Shown here: one piece after another, positions 41,815 to 52,100 of the stretch | Numbering within the stretch: the stretch's first letter is position 1 | Layout of the letters: each line of letters opens with the position of its first letter | Translations under genes and position numbers: made by a program | Notes under the pieces: generated by a model | The model's input: only the letters and a program-made list of their open reading frames with translations | Databases searched by the model: none | What the model was told of the DNA's origin: nothing | Source of the DNA: Diplonema papillatum | Lineage: Eukaryota; Euglenozoa; Diplonemea; Diplonemida; Diplonemidae | Length of the DNA: 64,000 nt | Assembly (NCBI GenBank): GCA_030068145.1 | Contig: JAPJBO010000044.1 | Coordinates: 1-64,000, forward strand | Reading direction: 5' to 3'

Positions 41815-44790
41815 GCACCACCCCGAGCCGGCGAAGCGCACCGCGAAGCTGGGCCCGCGGAAGGTGCGGCCGCAGGAGGAGTCTGTCACGAAGGGTGAAT
41901 CTGTCACGAAGGGTGAATCAGTCACGAAGGCCGTGTCTGTCACGAAGGGTGAATCAGTCCCGAAGGCCGTGTCTGTCACGAAGGGTGAATCTGTCACGAA
42001 GGCCGCGTCTGTCACGAAGGGTGAATCAGTCACGAAGGCCGTGTCTGTCACGAAGGGTGAATCAGTCACGAAGGCCGTGTCTGTCACGAAGGGTGAATCA
42101 GTCACGAAGGCCGTGTCTGTCACGAAGGGTGAATCAGTCACGAAGGCCGTGTCTGTCACGAAGGGTGAATCAGTCACGAAGGCCGTGTCTGTCACGAAGG
42201 GTGAATCAGTCACGAAGGCCGTGTCTGTCACGAAGGGTGAATCAGTCACGAAGGCCGCGTCTGTCACGAAGGGTGAATCAGTCACGAAGGCCGTGTCTGT
42301 CACGAAGGGTGAATCAGTCACGAAGGCCGTGTCTGTCACGAAGGGTGAATCAGTCACGAAGGCCGTGTCTGTCACGAAGGGTGAATCAGTCACGAAGGCC
42401 GTGTCTGTCACGAAGGGTGAATCAGTCACGAAGGCCGTGTCTGTCACGAAGGGTGAATCAGTCACGAAGGCCGTGTCTGTCACGAAGGGTGAATCAGTCA
42501 CGAAGGCCGTGTCTGTCACGAAGGGTGAATCAGTCACGAAGGCCGTGTCTGTCACGAAGGGTGAATCAGTCACGAAGGCCGTGTCTGTCACGAAGGGTGA
42601 ATCAGTCACGAAGGCCGTGTCTGTCACGAAGGGTGAATCAGTCACGAAGGCCGTGTCTGTCACGAAGGGTGAATCAGTCACGAAGGCCGTGTCTGTCACG
42701 AAGGGTGAATCAGTCACGAAGGCCGTGTCTGTCACGAAGGGTGAATCAGTCACGAAGGCCGTGTCTGTCACGAAGGGTGAATCAGTCACGAAGGCCGTGT
42801 CTGTCACGAAGGGTGAATCAGTCACGAAGGCCGTGTCTGTCACGAAGGGTGAATCAGTCACGAAGGCCGTGTCTGTCACGAAGGGTGAATCTGTCACGAA
42901 GGCCGTGTCTGTCACGAAGGGTGAATCAGTCACGAAGGCCGTGTCTGTCACGAAGGGTGAATCAGTCACGAAGGCCGTGTCTGTCACGAAGGGTGAATCA
43001 GTCACGAAGGCCGTGTCTGTCACGAAGGGTGAATCAGTCACGAAGGCCGTGTCTGTCACGAAGGGTGAATCTGTCACGAAGGCCGCGTCTGTCACGAAGG
43101 GTGAATCAGTCACGAAGGCCGTGTCTGTCACGAAGGGTGAATCAGTCACGAAGGCCGTGTCTGTCACGAAGGGTGAATCAGTCACGAAGGCCGTGTCTGT
43201 CACGAAGGGTGAATCAGTCACGAAGGCCGTGTCTGTCACGAAGGGTGAATCTGTCACGAAGGGTGAATCAGTCACGAAGGCCGTGTCTGTCACGAAGGGT
43301 GAATCTGTCACGAAGGCCAAGTCTGTCACGAAGGGTGAATCAGTCACGAAGGCCGTGTCTGTCACGAAGGGTGAATCAGTCACGAAGGGTGAATCAGTCA
43401 CGAAGGGTGAATCTGTCACGAAGGGTGAATCAGTCACGAAGGCCGTGTCTGTCACGAAGGGTGAATCAGTCACGAAGGGTGAATCTGTCACGAAGGGTGA
43501 ATCAGTCACGAAGGCCGTGTCTGTCACGAAGGGTGAATCAGTCACGAAGGCCGTGTCTGTCACGAAGGGTGAATCAGTCACGAAGGCCGTGTCTGTCACG
43601 AAGGGTGAATCTGTCACGAAGGCCAAGTCTGTCACGAAGGGTGAATCAGTCACGAAGGCCGTGTCTGTCACGAAGGGTGAATCAGTCACGAAGGCCGTGT
43701 CTGTCACGAAGGGTGAATCAGTCACGAAGGCCGTGTCTGTCACGAAGGGTGAATCTGTCACGAAGGGTGAATCTGTCACGAAGGCCGTGTCTGTCACGAA
43801 GGGTGAATCAGTCACGAAGGCCGTGTCTGTCACGAAGGGTGAATCAGTCACGAAGGCCGTGTCTGTCACGAAGGGTGAATCAGTCACGAAGGCCGTGTCT
43901 GTCACGAAGGGTGAATCAGTCACGAAGGCCGTGTCTGTCACGAAGGGTGAATCAGTCACGAAGGCCGTGTCTGTCACGAAGGGTGAATCTGTCACGAAGG
44001 CCAAGTCTGTCACGAAGGGTGAATCAGTCACGAAGGCCGTGTCTGTCACGAAGGGTGAATCTGTCACGAAGGGTGAATCTGTCACGAAGGCCGAGTCTGT
44101 CACGAAGGGTGAATCAGTCACGAAGGCCGTGTCTGTCACGAAGGGTGAATCAGTCACGAAGGCCGTGTCTGTCACGAAGGGTGAATCTGTCACGAAGGCC
44201 AAGTCTGTCACGAAGGGTGAATCTGTCACGAAGGGTGAATCTGTCACGAAGGCCGTGTCTGTCACGAAGGGTGAATCAGTCACGAAGGCCGTGTCTGTCA
44301 CGAAGGGTGAATCTGTCACGAAGGGTGAATCTGTCACGAAGGCCAAGTCTGTCACGAAGGGTGAATCAGTCACGAAGGCCGTGTCTGTCACGAAGGGTGA
44401 ATCAGTCACGAAGGCCGTGTCTGTCACGAAGGGTGAATCTGTCACGAAGGGTGAATCTGTCACGAAGGCCAAGTCTGTCACGAAGGGTGAATCTGTCACG
44501 AAGGCCGCGTCTGTCACGAAGGGTGAATCAGTCACGAAGGCCGTGTCTGTCACGAAGGGTGAATCTGTCACGAAGGCCGAGTCTGTCACGAAGGGCGACC
44601 AGTTCGGCTTCGAAGCCAGCGAAGCGGTGGCGCTCGCTGAGGTCCGGCTGCTGCGCGACCCGGTACCAAGCGGCGGCCAGCGCCGCCACGGCGCGCTGCC
44701 TGGCGGAGCGGCGGCCGGACGGGCCGGTCGACGGCTTGCTGGCCCGCGTGCTGGCCTCGGGCATCCCCAGGGAGAAGAGGGCGCACGAAA
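41815..44790 (+). pseudogene. TBC-gene copy B: start lost, 151-unit coding repeat, frameshifted
   Basis: The first codons KHHPEPAKRTAKLGPRKVR match copy C, but the segment with ATG and MGGCCSN is deleted between CCCCGAG and CCGGCG. A repeat of alternating SVTKGE and SVTKAV hexapeptides then runs for 151 units (41882-44599). After GDQFGFEASEAVALAE and LLRDP, a 2-nt loss (CGACCCGGTACC against CGACCCGGGGTACC) shifts the frame, and the TBC domain is absent. It is therefore unlikely to be functional, although the repeat itself has stayed in frame. Confidence 0.88.
41882..44599 (+). repeat. 18-bp coding minisatellite, 151 units
   Basis: The length is 2718 bp, exactly 151 x 18. Units are TCTGTCACGAAGGGTGAA, TCAGTCACGAAGGCCGTG and variants with GCCGCG, GCCAAG or GCCGAG. 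They mostly alternate to give a 36-bp higher period. Because 18 is a multiple of 3, at least three frames over both strands stay open for about 3 kb; only the SVTKGE frame corresponds to the related gene. Confidence 0.98.
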
Positions 44791-44991
44791 CAACAGAAAA
44801 CGAGACTATTGGGATGGGGAAAGCACTCTAAAACCAGATTTACCTGTGTGCCGTGCGGGCTGCCGCACGTTTTTCCTCCTTTAAGACTTTTTTCCCACTG
44901 GCGGCCTCCTCTCGAGTATTTCCTACAAAGCAGGTGCTTATACATAAGAAAAGGGAAGAGCACCACCCCGAGGCCCGGTTCCCTCGCATGC

Positions 44992-46107
44992 ATGGGAGGA
45001 TGCTGCAGCAACGAGAAGCCGGCGAAGCGCACCGCGAAGCTGGGCCCGCGGAAGGTGCGGCCGCTGGAGGAGTCTGTCACGAAGAGTGAATCTGTCACGA
45101 AGGGTGAATCTGTCACGAAGGGTGAATCTGTCACGAAGGGCGACCAGTTCGGCTTCGAAGCCAGCGAAGCGGTGGCGCTCGCTGAGGCCCGGCTGCTGCG
45201 CGACCCGGGGTACCAAGCGGCGCTGGCCGCCACGGCGCGCTGCCTGGCGGAGCGGCGGCCGGACGGGCCGGTCGACGGCTTGCTGGCCCGCGTGCTGGCC
45301 TCGGGCATCCCCAGGGAGAAGCGGCCGCAAGTGTGGCTCCAGGTCATCGACCCCGAACAGCACGGCGAAAAGTCGTTTTCCGAGGTGACGGGCGCCGGGC
45401 TGAACCTGTCGCCCGAAAGCGTGTCGTACATCGACAAGGACCTCGATCGCACGTTCGCGTCGTCCCGCGGCGAACTGTCGCTCCCGCCGTCGTTTTCGGA
45501 CGGGCTGAAGGCGGTCCTCTCCGCCCACGCTGCGACTGCGGAAGACGGGTATTGCCAAGGGCTCAATTTCGTGGCCGCCTTCCTCCTAGCGGTTCTGGGC
45601 CGCGAATCCGACGCGTATGCGGTGCTCTTCGCCGTCACGTCCCGCGCGTGCTTCAACCGCGGATACTACACCAAAACCATGCAGCAGCTCGAAGTCGACC
45701 TGAGTGTCCTCGACACTCTTCTGGGCGAGAGGCTGCCCGAAACTGCCGCGAAGCTGACCTCGCTGGCGCTGCCGCTGCCGGCGCTGTTCGCGAAGTGGTT
45801 CATCTGCGTGTTCGCAGACTCGTTTCCGACGACGGCGGCCGCCCACCTGTGGGACGTGTACCTGCTGCGGGGGCCGCGGTTTGTCGTCGAGTTTGTGCTC
45901 GCGTTCCTCGCCGAGTGCGGCGGGTCGATCAATGCCGCGGACGACGCTTCGGTCGTTTTCCAGCTGGTGAAGAACAGAGCCAGCGGCATGGTGGACGTGC
46001 GGCAGCTGGCCCAGGCGGCGGTGCGCGACCACCCGGTCTCAGGTGAGCGCTTCCAGCAGCTGCGCGACGAGGCTGCGGCAACAACGGTGCGCCGGCAGAA
46101 GCTTTAG
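44992..46107 (+). CDS. TBC-domain RabGAP with N-terminal myristoyl/palmitoyl signal
   Basis: 371 residues from the ATG at 44992. MGGCCSN has Gly2 and Ser6 for N-myristoylation and Cys4/Cys5 for palmitoylation, so the protein is predicted to sit on membranes. Residues 20-55 include four VTK hexapeptide units, the seed of the expanded copy B. The TBC domain follows, with PQVWLQV, I-x-x-D-x-x-R (IDKDLDR, Arg about 153) and Y-x-Q (YCQGLN, Gln about 189). These are the two catalytic fingers that promote GTP hydrolysis on Rab GTPases, so activity is expected. Later blocks FAKWFICVFADSFP and LWDVYLLRGP are also typical. The start is chosen because it restores the lipidation motif; upstream open sequence is repeat-derived. 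Other copies lie at 41445, 41815 and 46353. Confidence 0.92.
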   Translation: MGGCCSNEKPAKRTAKLGPRKVRPLEESVTKSESVTKGESVTKGESVTKGDQFGFEASEAVALAEARLLRDPGYQAALAATARCLAERRPDGPVDGLLARVLASGIPREKRPQVWLQVIDPEQHGEKSFSEVTGAGLNLSPESVSYIDKDLDRTFASSRGELSLPPSFSDGLKAVLSAHAATAEDGYCQGLNFVAAFLLAVLGRESDAYAVLFAVTSRACFNRGYYTKTMQQLEVDLSVLDTLLGERLPETAAKLTSLALPLPALFAKWFICVFADSFPTTAAAHLWDVYLLRGPRFVVEFVLAFLAECGGSINAADDASVVFQLVKNRASGMVDVRQLAQAAVRDHPVSGERFQQLRDEAAATTVRRQKL

Positions 46108-46352
46108 CAACGCACGTCTGCACAGTGGAGTCTAGCCTTAGAAACTGGAGGTAAATAAGCGTGCTTTTCTGGTTGGACTCGGGCTGTGACGCTAGCTTCT
46201 GAGTCTCGACCTCACCGGTGGAGTAGCTCATGCGACCAATCTTGCCGACATCATTGTCGCCTTCGCTGCTCGCGTTATTCGCGAAAGGGTGCATTTTGCG
46301 TGTTTGCGGTGTGTCGAACAAAGGAAACCGTGCTTCTTGTCGACTCCCTTGT

Positions 46353-46615
46353 CACCTGTGGGACGTGCACCTGCTGCGGGGGCCGCGGTTCGTCGTCGAG
46401 TTCGTGCTCGCGTTCCTCGCCGAGTGCGGCGGGTCGATCGGAGCCGCGGACGACGCTTCGGTCGTTTTCCAGCTGGTGAAGAACCGAGCCAGCGGCATGG
46501 TGGACGTGCGGCAGCTGGCCCAGGCGGCGGTGCGCGACGACCCGGTCTCGGGCGAGACTTCCAGCAGCTGCGCGACGAGGCTGCGGCAGCGACCGTGCGC
46601 TGGCAGAAGCTTTAG
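46353..46615 (+). pseudogene. TBC-gene 3' ghost D
   Basis: It repeats the last 88 codons of 44992-46107 (CACCTGTGGGACGTGCACCT ... CGACGACCCGGTCTCGGGCG). A 1-nt loss at GGCGAGACTTCC shifts the last 20 codons. Confidence 0.92.
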
Positions 46616-46883
46616 CGACGAGGCTGCGCATGTAAGTCGAAAATTTACTGCGCGAGCTTCTGAAGAAAAGGCCCACCGCACGGGTTCCAGACTACTTAGC
46701 CCGGGGGTCTCTGGGTCGCGTCCCCCTCCTTCTCCTGCTCGCCTGGTCATGCTCCACTTCCTGCTGTACTGGACTTCTTCCGTTTGTGTCACCTGTGACG
46801 CGAGCCGTTTCACTAACATCAAACATGTATGAGAGGCAGTGTCCTGCCTAAACACTAAGCTATGATTTTCCCCCCTGAAACAG

Positions 46884-47045
46884 CTGCCTTGACGTGGTTG
46901 AAGCGCTGAAGAAGGAAGGCATCGACGTCGGTCTCGTGTGCAAAACGATGCTCAACGTCGTCGACGAGGAGATGATCCAGAAGGTGGGCAAGGCCCCGTT
47001 GCTCCTCATCGTCGAACCGCTCAACGTCAAGACCGGCCTCGGCCC
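46884..47045 (+). pseudogene. transketolase-type C-terminal domain fragment
   Basis: After a GAAACAG acceptor-like site, one frame reads CLDVVEALKKEGIDVGLV, then TMLNVVDEEMIQKVGKAP and LIVEPLNVKTGLG. This resembles the C-terminal domain of transketolase/pyruvate dehydrogenase E1-like enzymes, where the strand-helix pattern and EPLNVKTGLG-type motif occur. No other exon of such a gene is near. It is either one exon or a duplicated piece. Family call by pattern only. Confidence 0.45.
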
Positions 47046-47179
47046 GGCGTGTGGACTGCCAACCTGTCACAGCGCTTCTTGCCGACTTCCTCGGCGTCGT
47101 TCGTGAACTGTTCAATTCTGCGTGTTTGTGGACGTGTGTTTGCCCTTCGTTGTTGGTGTCCGGTCCTGTGCAGAATTAG

Positions 47180-47320
47180 CCGGTGCCTCTCATCTCACAC
47201 GGTATGCTCCAGCACCGGGTGGAGGAGTTAATCTGCGTGGCCCATTTCGCGTGGCACACCCGCAAATCCAGTTTGTCACACCCGCAAATCGAGTGTGAAG
47301 TCCGGTGTGACATTTCCCTA
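47180..47320 (+). repeat. CACACCCGCAAATC repeat segment
   Basis: Two close copies of CACACCCGCAAATCSAGT, with a palindromic GGCCCATTTCGCGTGGC surround. Related CACACCCGCAAAGCGGGTGT-type sequence lies near 61470 and 30700. Confidence 0.5.
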
Positions 47321-47540
47321 CCCGGTGCCATAGTGCACCGTGCACCTTTAAAGCGTGGCTGCGCCACGCATGCTCTTGACGTGTCACAGTCGTTGGGCGA
47401 TATTGACAAGGGGTTTCATCGGGCACTTCCCTTGTTGTTGTGTGCTGCTTTTCTCAATTCTTTGAAATGGCGGAAGCACGTCCGTGGCTCCGATTCTGCT
47501 ATCTCCTTGCTCCAGGGCATCGAAGTCACGGGGAGAAAAC

Positions 47541-47703
47541 TTGGGGGGGGGGGGGGGGGGGGTCGAATAATAACACCTGTGTTATTATTCGATTCGTCAA
47601 ATACTACAAAAAGTTCCGGGTAGCCGAACAGTAGCAGGATCAAGGTAGTGGTAGTGTTTTTAGACAACCAGACGTGTGTTATTATTCGACCCCCCCCCTT
47701 TAG
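47541..47703. mobile_element. poly-G/poly-C-bounded MITE (TCGAATAATAACA family)
   Basis: It starts with a G20 run then TCGAATAATAACACC and ends GTGTTATTATTCGACCCCCC followed by TTTAG, so the ends are inverted repeats. An inner inverted pair GAATAATAACACCTGTGTTA is present. The core matches the reverse complement of 9110-9185. Confidence 0.8.
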
Positions 47704-48718
47704 GGAACAGAGAAATGGGAGAAAAAAAAGCTAGCACGTGTCATGTGTTTTGTGTTATCGTATTGTATAGTATAGTCCTATACCCTGTGCTGTGGACACC
47801 TGCCAGAACGCCTCCCCAACATCCGCCCGGGCACAAGGTTTGCCGGTTTGCCTGATTTGGCAATTTTAGCACCCACTTTCCGATACCGAATAGATGCACT
47901 TTTCTGACTCTCTCTTTTTCGGAAAGGGTCAGCGCAGTAGCGATGACCACGAACGACATACGCAGGTGGATGGGGAAAGGCCCTGCGACTGTCCCCCCCG
48001 GGGAGCCGCCTCCGGATCCACCTGACGGTAAGGGCCAACTGACAGGGCCCTTCTGACTGCCACACCCTCTTCCGCGGATCGAGCGTGCTCGCGTTCGTTT
48101 TGCGATCTTTCGAGTCAGCTCCGAGAATGACGAGCATCTCGTAGAGCCGGGACGTGATCTCGTCTATTCCCTGTAGCGTTTGCTCTCTGTTCTGCGTTGT
48201 TACTTTGTTCTGGCTGCTGTTGGTCGGCGGCCACTCCAGGACGGGGTCTGGCAGAATCTATATAATTACGTGAGCAGCGACGTTTCTACTGTTTGCGAGC
48301 ACAACGGGGAACCAGGCTGTGTTCGGCGGTACCGATTGCGCAGTTCGAAGTGTCAATGTATGCGCGCATACAGCCGAAGAGACGGCCAGCCACACACCAG
48401 CAGTACGCTGATGCCCAGCAAACTGGGCCACCTTGCAACCTGAGCTCTGGATCCAACTACGAGCTTTTTAACAGCAGCAGCATAATATACGCTATTGATG
48501 CTGGAATTACCGCGGGTGCTGGCACCAGACTTGTCCACCAAATGTGTTCATTGAAAGGTTTAGATATCATCCATTGCTTCGAACGTACTAGAGTGGTGAC
48601 TCTGTGTAAACTCCGACGCCAGCCTTACATGTTGCGGCTAATTGGGAGCGAACCTTTACTTCTGCCACGAGACTGGTGCGGCGCAAGGGCAGTTGAGGTT
48701 TCTCGTCCGCTAAACATC
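47704..48718. other. no gene recognised
   Basis: ORFs on both strands without motifs. It precedes the duplicated leader of the phosphatase gene. Confidence 0.5.
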
Positions 48719-48977
48719 CAACACAGGAAAACAAGAAGGGTTCACCACCAGAAGAAAAAGGAGAAAGCAACCAACCATGGGCTGCTGCAGCAGTCAAGAG
48801 AAGCCGGCGCGGAACGGAAGCGCGCCGACGAACGCGAACAACGCGGGCCCCGCGAAGAAGGAGCTGGCGCTCGGCGACAAGAAGGCGAAGCACACCGTCG
48901 AGGTCGACAACGCCCGCCCGGCCCCCGACACGCTGCAGGCCGCCCCGGAAGGCGACGTGAATAGCTGCCCTCGATGA
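48719..48977 (+). pseudogene. 5' ghost of the phosphatase gene (66-codon ORF with intact lipidation signal)
   Basis: 240 bp (48719-48958) duplicate 49104-49341, including the leader AACACAGGAAAACAAGAAGG and the ATG (48777). It encodes MGCCSSQEKPARNGSA... for 60 codons, then diverges to NSCPR and stops. If transcribed it would yield a small, lipidated N-terminal peptide. Confidence 0.92.
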
Positions 48978-49158
48978 AAACTTTCTCAGGTCAAGAGTTC
49001 AAGCCTCCCCTCCCCCCATGAGAAGCCGTGTTCTGCTCAAACATCAAAATAAGTGTCCCCACCCACCCTTCGAGTACTGGACGGTCCGTTCATTTTCTCG
49101 CCCCCAACACAGGAAAACAAGAAGGGTTCACCACCAGAAGAGGAGAAAGCAACCAACC

Positions 49159-52100
49159 ATGGGCTGCTGCAGCAGTCAAGAGAAGCCGGCGCGGAACGGA
49201 AGCGCGCCGACGAATGCGAACAACGCGGGCCCCGCGAAGAAGGAGCTGGCGCTCGGCGACAAGAAGGCGAAGCACACCGTCGAGGACGACAACGCCCGCC
49301 CGGCCCCCGGCACGCTGCAGGCCGCCCCGGAAGGCGACGTGCTCGCGGTCTCGGGAGAGGGCTTCGACAAGAGCGGCCCGCTGGTCGCAGCGTCGCCGCG
49401 GCTCCCCGCCAACGCGCCGGCCTTCGACTACGGCGGGAACGCGCGCCTGCACGCGGAGCAGCAGTTCACGAAGCTGCTGCTCTTCGTGCACGTCACCGCC
49501 CGGCAGCGCGGGCGGCAGTTCGCCCGCTGGGCGCCGTTCCAGCAGAAGTACGAGGAGTACCTCTTCACCGACGTGCTGCGCACACTCGAGATCCACGAGG
49601 AAAACGACATCATGTCAGTCGACGACGCCTCCTCCGACGGAGGCTCAACTGAAGACTTGAACAGAACCCTCGGCGAGATCACCCTCGACCTCGAAGAGTT
49701 CGAGGAACCCCCCTCCGGCTGGCTGCCGGAGCTCATCGCGAACCTGAAGCGGAACAAAGAGCAGAGGGTGCTGCCGCCCGAGTCGGTGTACATCTACGTG
49801 ATGAAGAAGGTCACCGAGCTCTTCAAACCGCTCGAGAGCGTCGTCCACATAAACGTGCCGGAAAACGGCCGCCTCATCGTCGTCGGCGATCTCCACGGCC
49901 AACTCGACGACTTGCTATGGGTCCTCGCAGAGGGCAACCCCAGCGAAACCACGCATTACCTCTTCAACGGGGACTTCGTCGACAGAGGCCCGGACCAGTG
50001 CGAGGTTTTGCTGCTGCTGTACGGGTTGAAAATGCTGTACCCGTCGTCGGTGTGGTTGAACCGCGGGAACCACGAGGAGCACCGGGTGAACAAGAACGCG
50101 GGGAAGGACGGCTTCATGGCGACGTGCATCGGGCACTACTCCGACCACGCGTACAAAGCGGCGCAGCTGAGCTTCAAGTCGCTGCCGCTGTGCCACATCG
50201 TGAACAACAAAATCGCGGTGCTGCACGGCGGGCTCCCCGAGGACAAGGGCGTCACGCTGTCGGAGATGCGGAAGATCAACCGGTTCAACGACTGCCCGAC
50301 GAGCAAGAACAAGGGCAGGGTCCCACCGAGCACGCGGGCGGAGCGCATCTTCCAAGCTATCCTGTGGTCGGACCCGAGGGACATGAAGCCGAGGACTGCC
50401 CATTCGTCGAGGGGCGCGGGGGTGTGGTATAGCAAGGATGTCACGAACGACTTTTTGAAGACGAACGGGCTGTCGACGCTGATCCGCTCACACGAGGTCA
50501 CGTCGCTCGGGCACAAGGCCATGCACGACGGGCGGTGCATCACCGTGTTTTCCGCGTCGCGGTACTGCGGGAAGGACGACAACCGCGGCGCGTATTTGGT
50601 GCTCCTGCCGAACCTCGACATCAGCACCAGCGAGTACTTCATCCGGCAGGGGAAGATGGTGTCCCTGCGGGAAAAGCTCGACAACCAGAAGACCGAAGAA
50701 GAGTCGATTAAAGAGATGGACGCGGAAGCCATCCGGAAACTGGCCATCCGGCGCCTCGGCGAGCTCATCTTCGCGCGGCGGTCGCAGCTGCTTGGGCTCT
50801 TCCAGCAGAAGGACCCGGACCGGGGCGGAGAGGTCAGCAAAAAGACGTGGATTATTGTCATGAAGTCGTGCATCGGCGAGGACCTGCCGTGGTACTCGCT
50901 GGCGCGGCACCTGGTGGAGGTGGAGGACAACGGCAAGATATCGTACATCCGGTTCCTCGAACGGTTCCAGAACAAGCTGGCGACCAACTTCATGAAGTCT
51001 TGGGCCGAACGCTGGATGCGCTACGGCAGGAGCCACATCACGAAGTGCGCCGTCGACATGCGCCGGATGCTCAAGCGGTCCGAGCACAAGAAGGACCCGA
51101 AGCTCTCCTACCACGAGGTCTGCCAGGCGCTGCGCAAGTCGATCCCGGGGCTCTCGATGACCGAGATCTACTACCTCCTCGCGCACATGGACCAAAACGG
51201 CGACGGCTTCCTCGACGCCGACGAGTGGGCGTCGGAAATGGAAGCAGACGCCAACACCACCAGGCCCATCCCCGGAATCCTCGACATCTGGGACTTGCGA
51301 AGAACCAACAGCAGGGTATGTGTTCTCTCCAGGCTCCAGGCACGTCCAAAGAACTGCAGTACAAATGCTGTCCGGTGGGAGTGTCACAGAGTAAGCCGGC
51401 AGCCGCTGCTTAACAGCGGAGTGCATGCTGATCCATGTGGTCCATGTACTTCAACGTTCCCATTGCTCAGGTCACCACTGTTTTATCTTTAACCATACTT
51501 CGACAGTCGGCGACCACTTTTGCCCAATGCCGAACAAACGCAAGCATGTGCATCAAAATCCCGCCCTACCAGTAGCAGGATCCAAAAGCAGGATGTCGGA
51601 AACGCATATGCGGCTGAAAAGTGGCGAAACGTGGCTGTGGTCGTACTGAAGCTGAGTGCGCGGCGTCACACAGAACCAGAATTTGGCAAGACACATTGGC
51701 CTGTTGTGTAAGGGACATCGCCCAGTTGTGCAAAGACTTTTTTGCGCCAGTCACCACTCCCCCGACCGGTCGGAAAGACGCTGCACGAGGTTGAACCGAC
51801 GACATGCGTAGCGCCGTTTACGAGCACAGGCGAACGGCCGTGCGAGAAAACGGAAGCCGGTTGGGGACAGAATACGGATGTATTGCCACGCTCTTCACGC
51901 GCGGCTTTTTTGGTACGCGCGCGAATCGCGCCCTCGCTCACTCCCGAAAAGAAATAAATAGCGAGAGCGCAATGCACCATGTCCAGACGTTAATCGCTTT
52001 ATAGCCATCCGCAAACGTAAGCAAGCAACACGCGAACACAGAAGTACGAGGCGTTCTTCAAGGACGTGGAGTCGAAGGCTGGCGGCCGCTTCGTGCCGAT

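Noticed and set aside
41602-44793. 1063-codon minus-strand ORF (FVTDSP repeats) and a plus-strand ORF of the same length (LSRRVNQSRRPC repeats)
   Set aside because: Both are alternative frames of the 18-bp minisatellite; only the SVTKGE frame continues into sequence homologous to the TBC gene.
44809-44991. N-terminal extension of the TBC protein
   Set aside because: It begins at a TTG, is made of family A repeat sequence, and lacks the myristoylation start found at 44992.
50136-51426. Minus-strand ORFs of 285 and 312 codons
   Set aside because: Antisense of the phosphatase exon, which has clear catalytic motifs on the plus strand.
51316-51492. Read-through C-terminus of the phosphatase after LRRTNSR
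   Set aside because: A GTATGT donor lies exactly there and in-phase downstream exons complete another EF-hand pair; the read-through enters a family D repeat.
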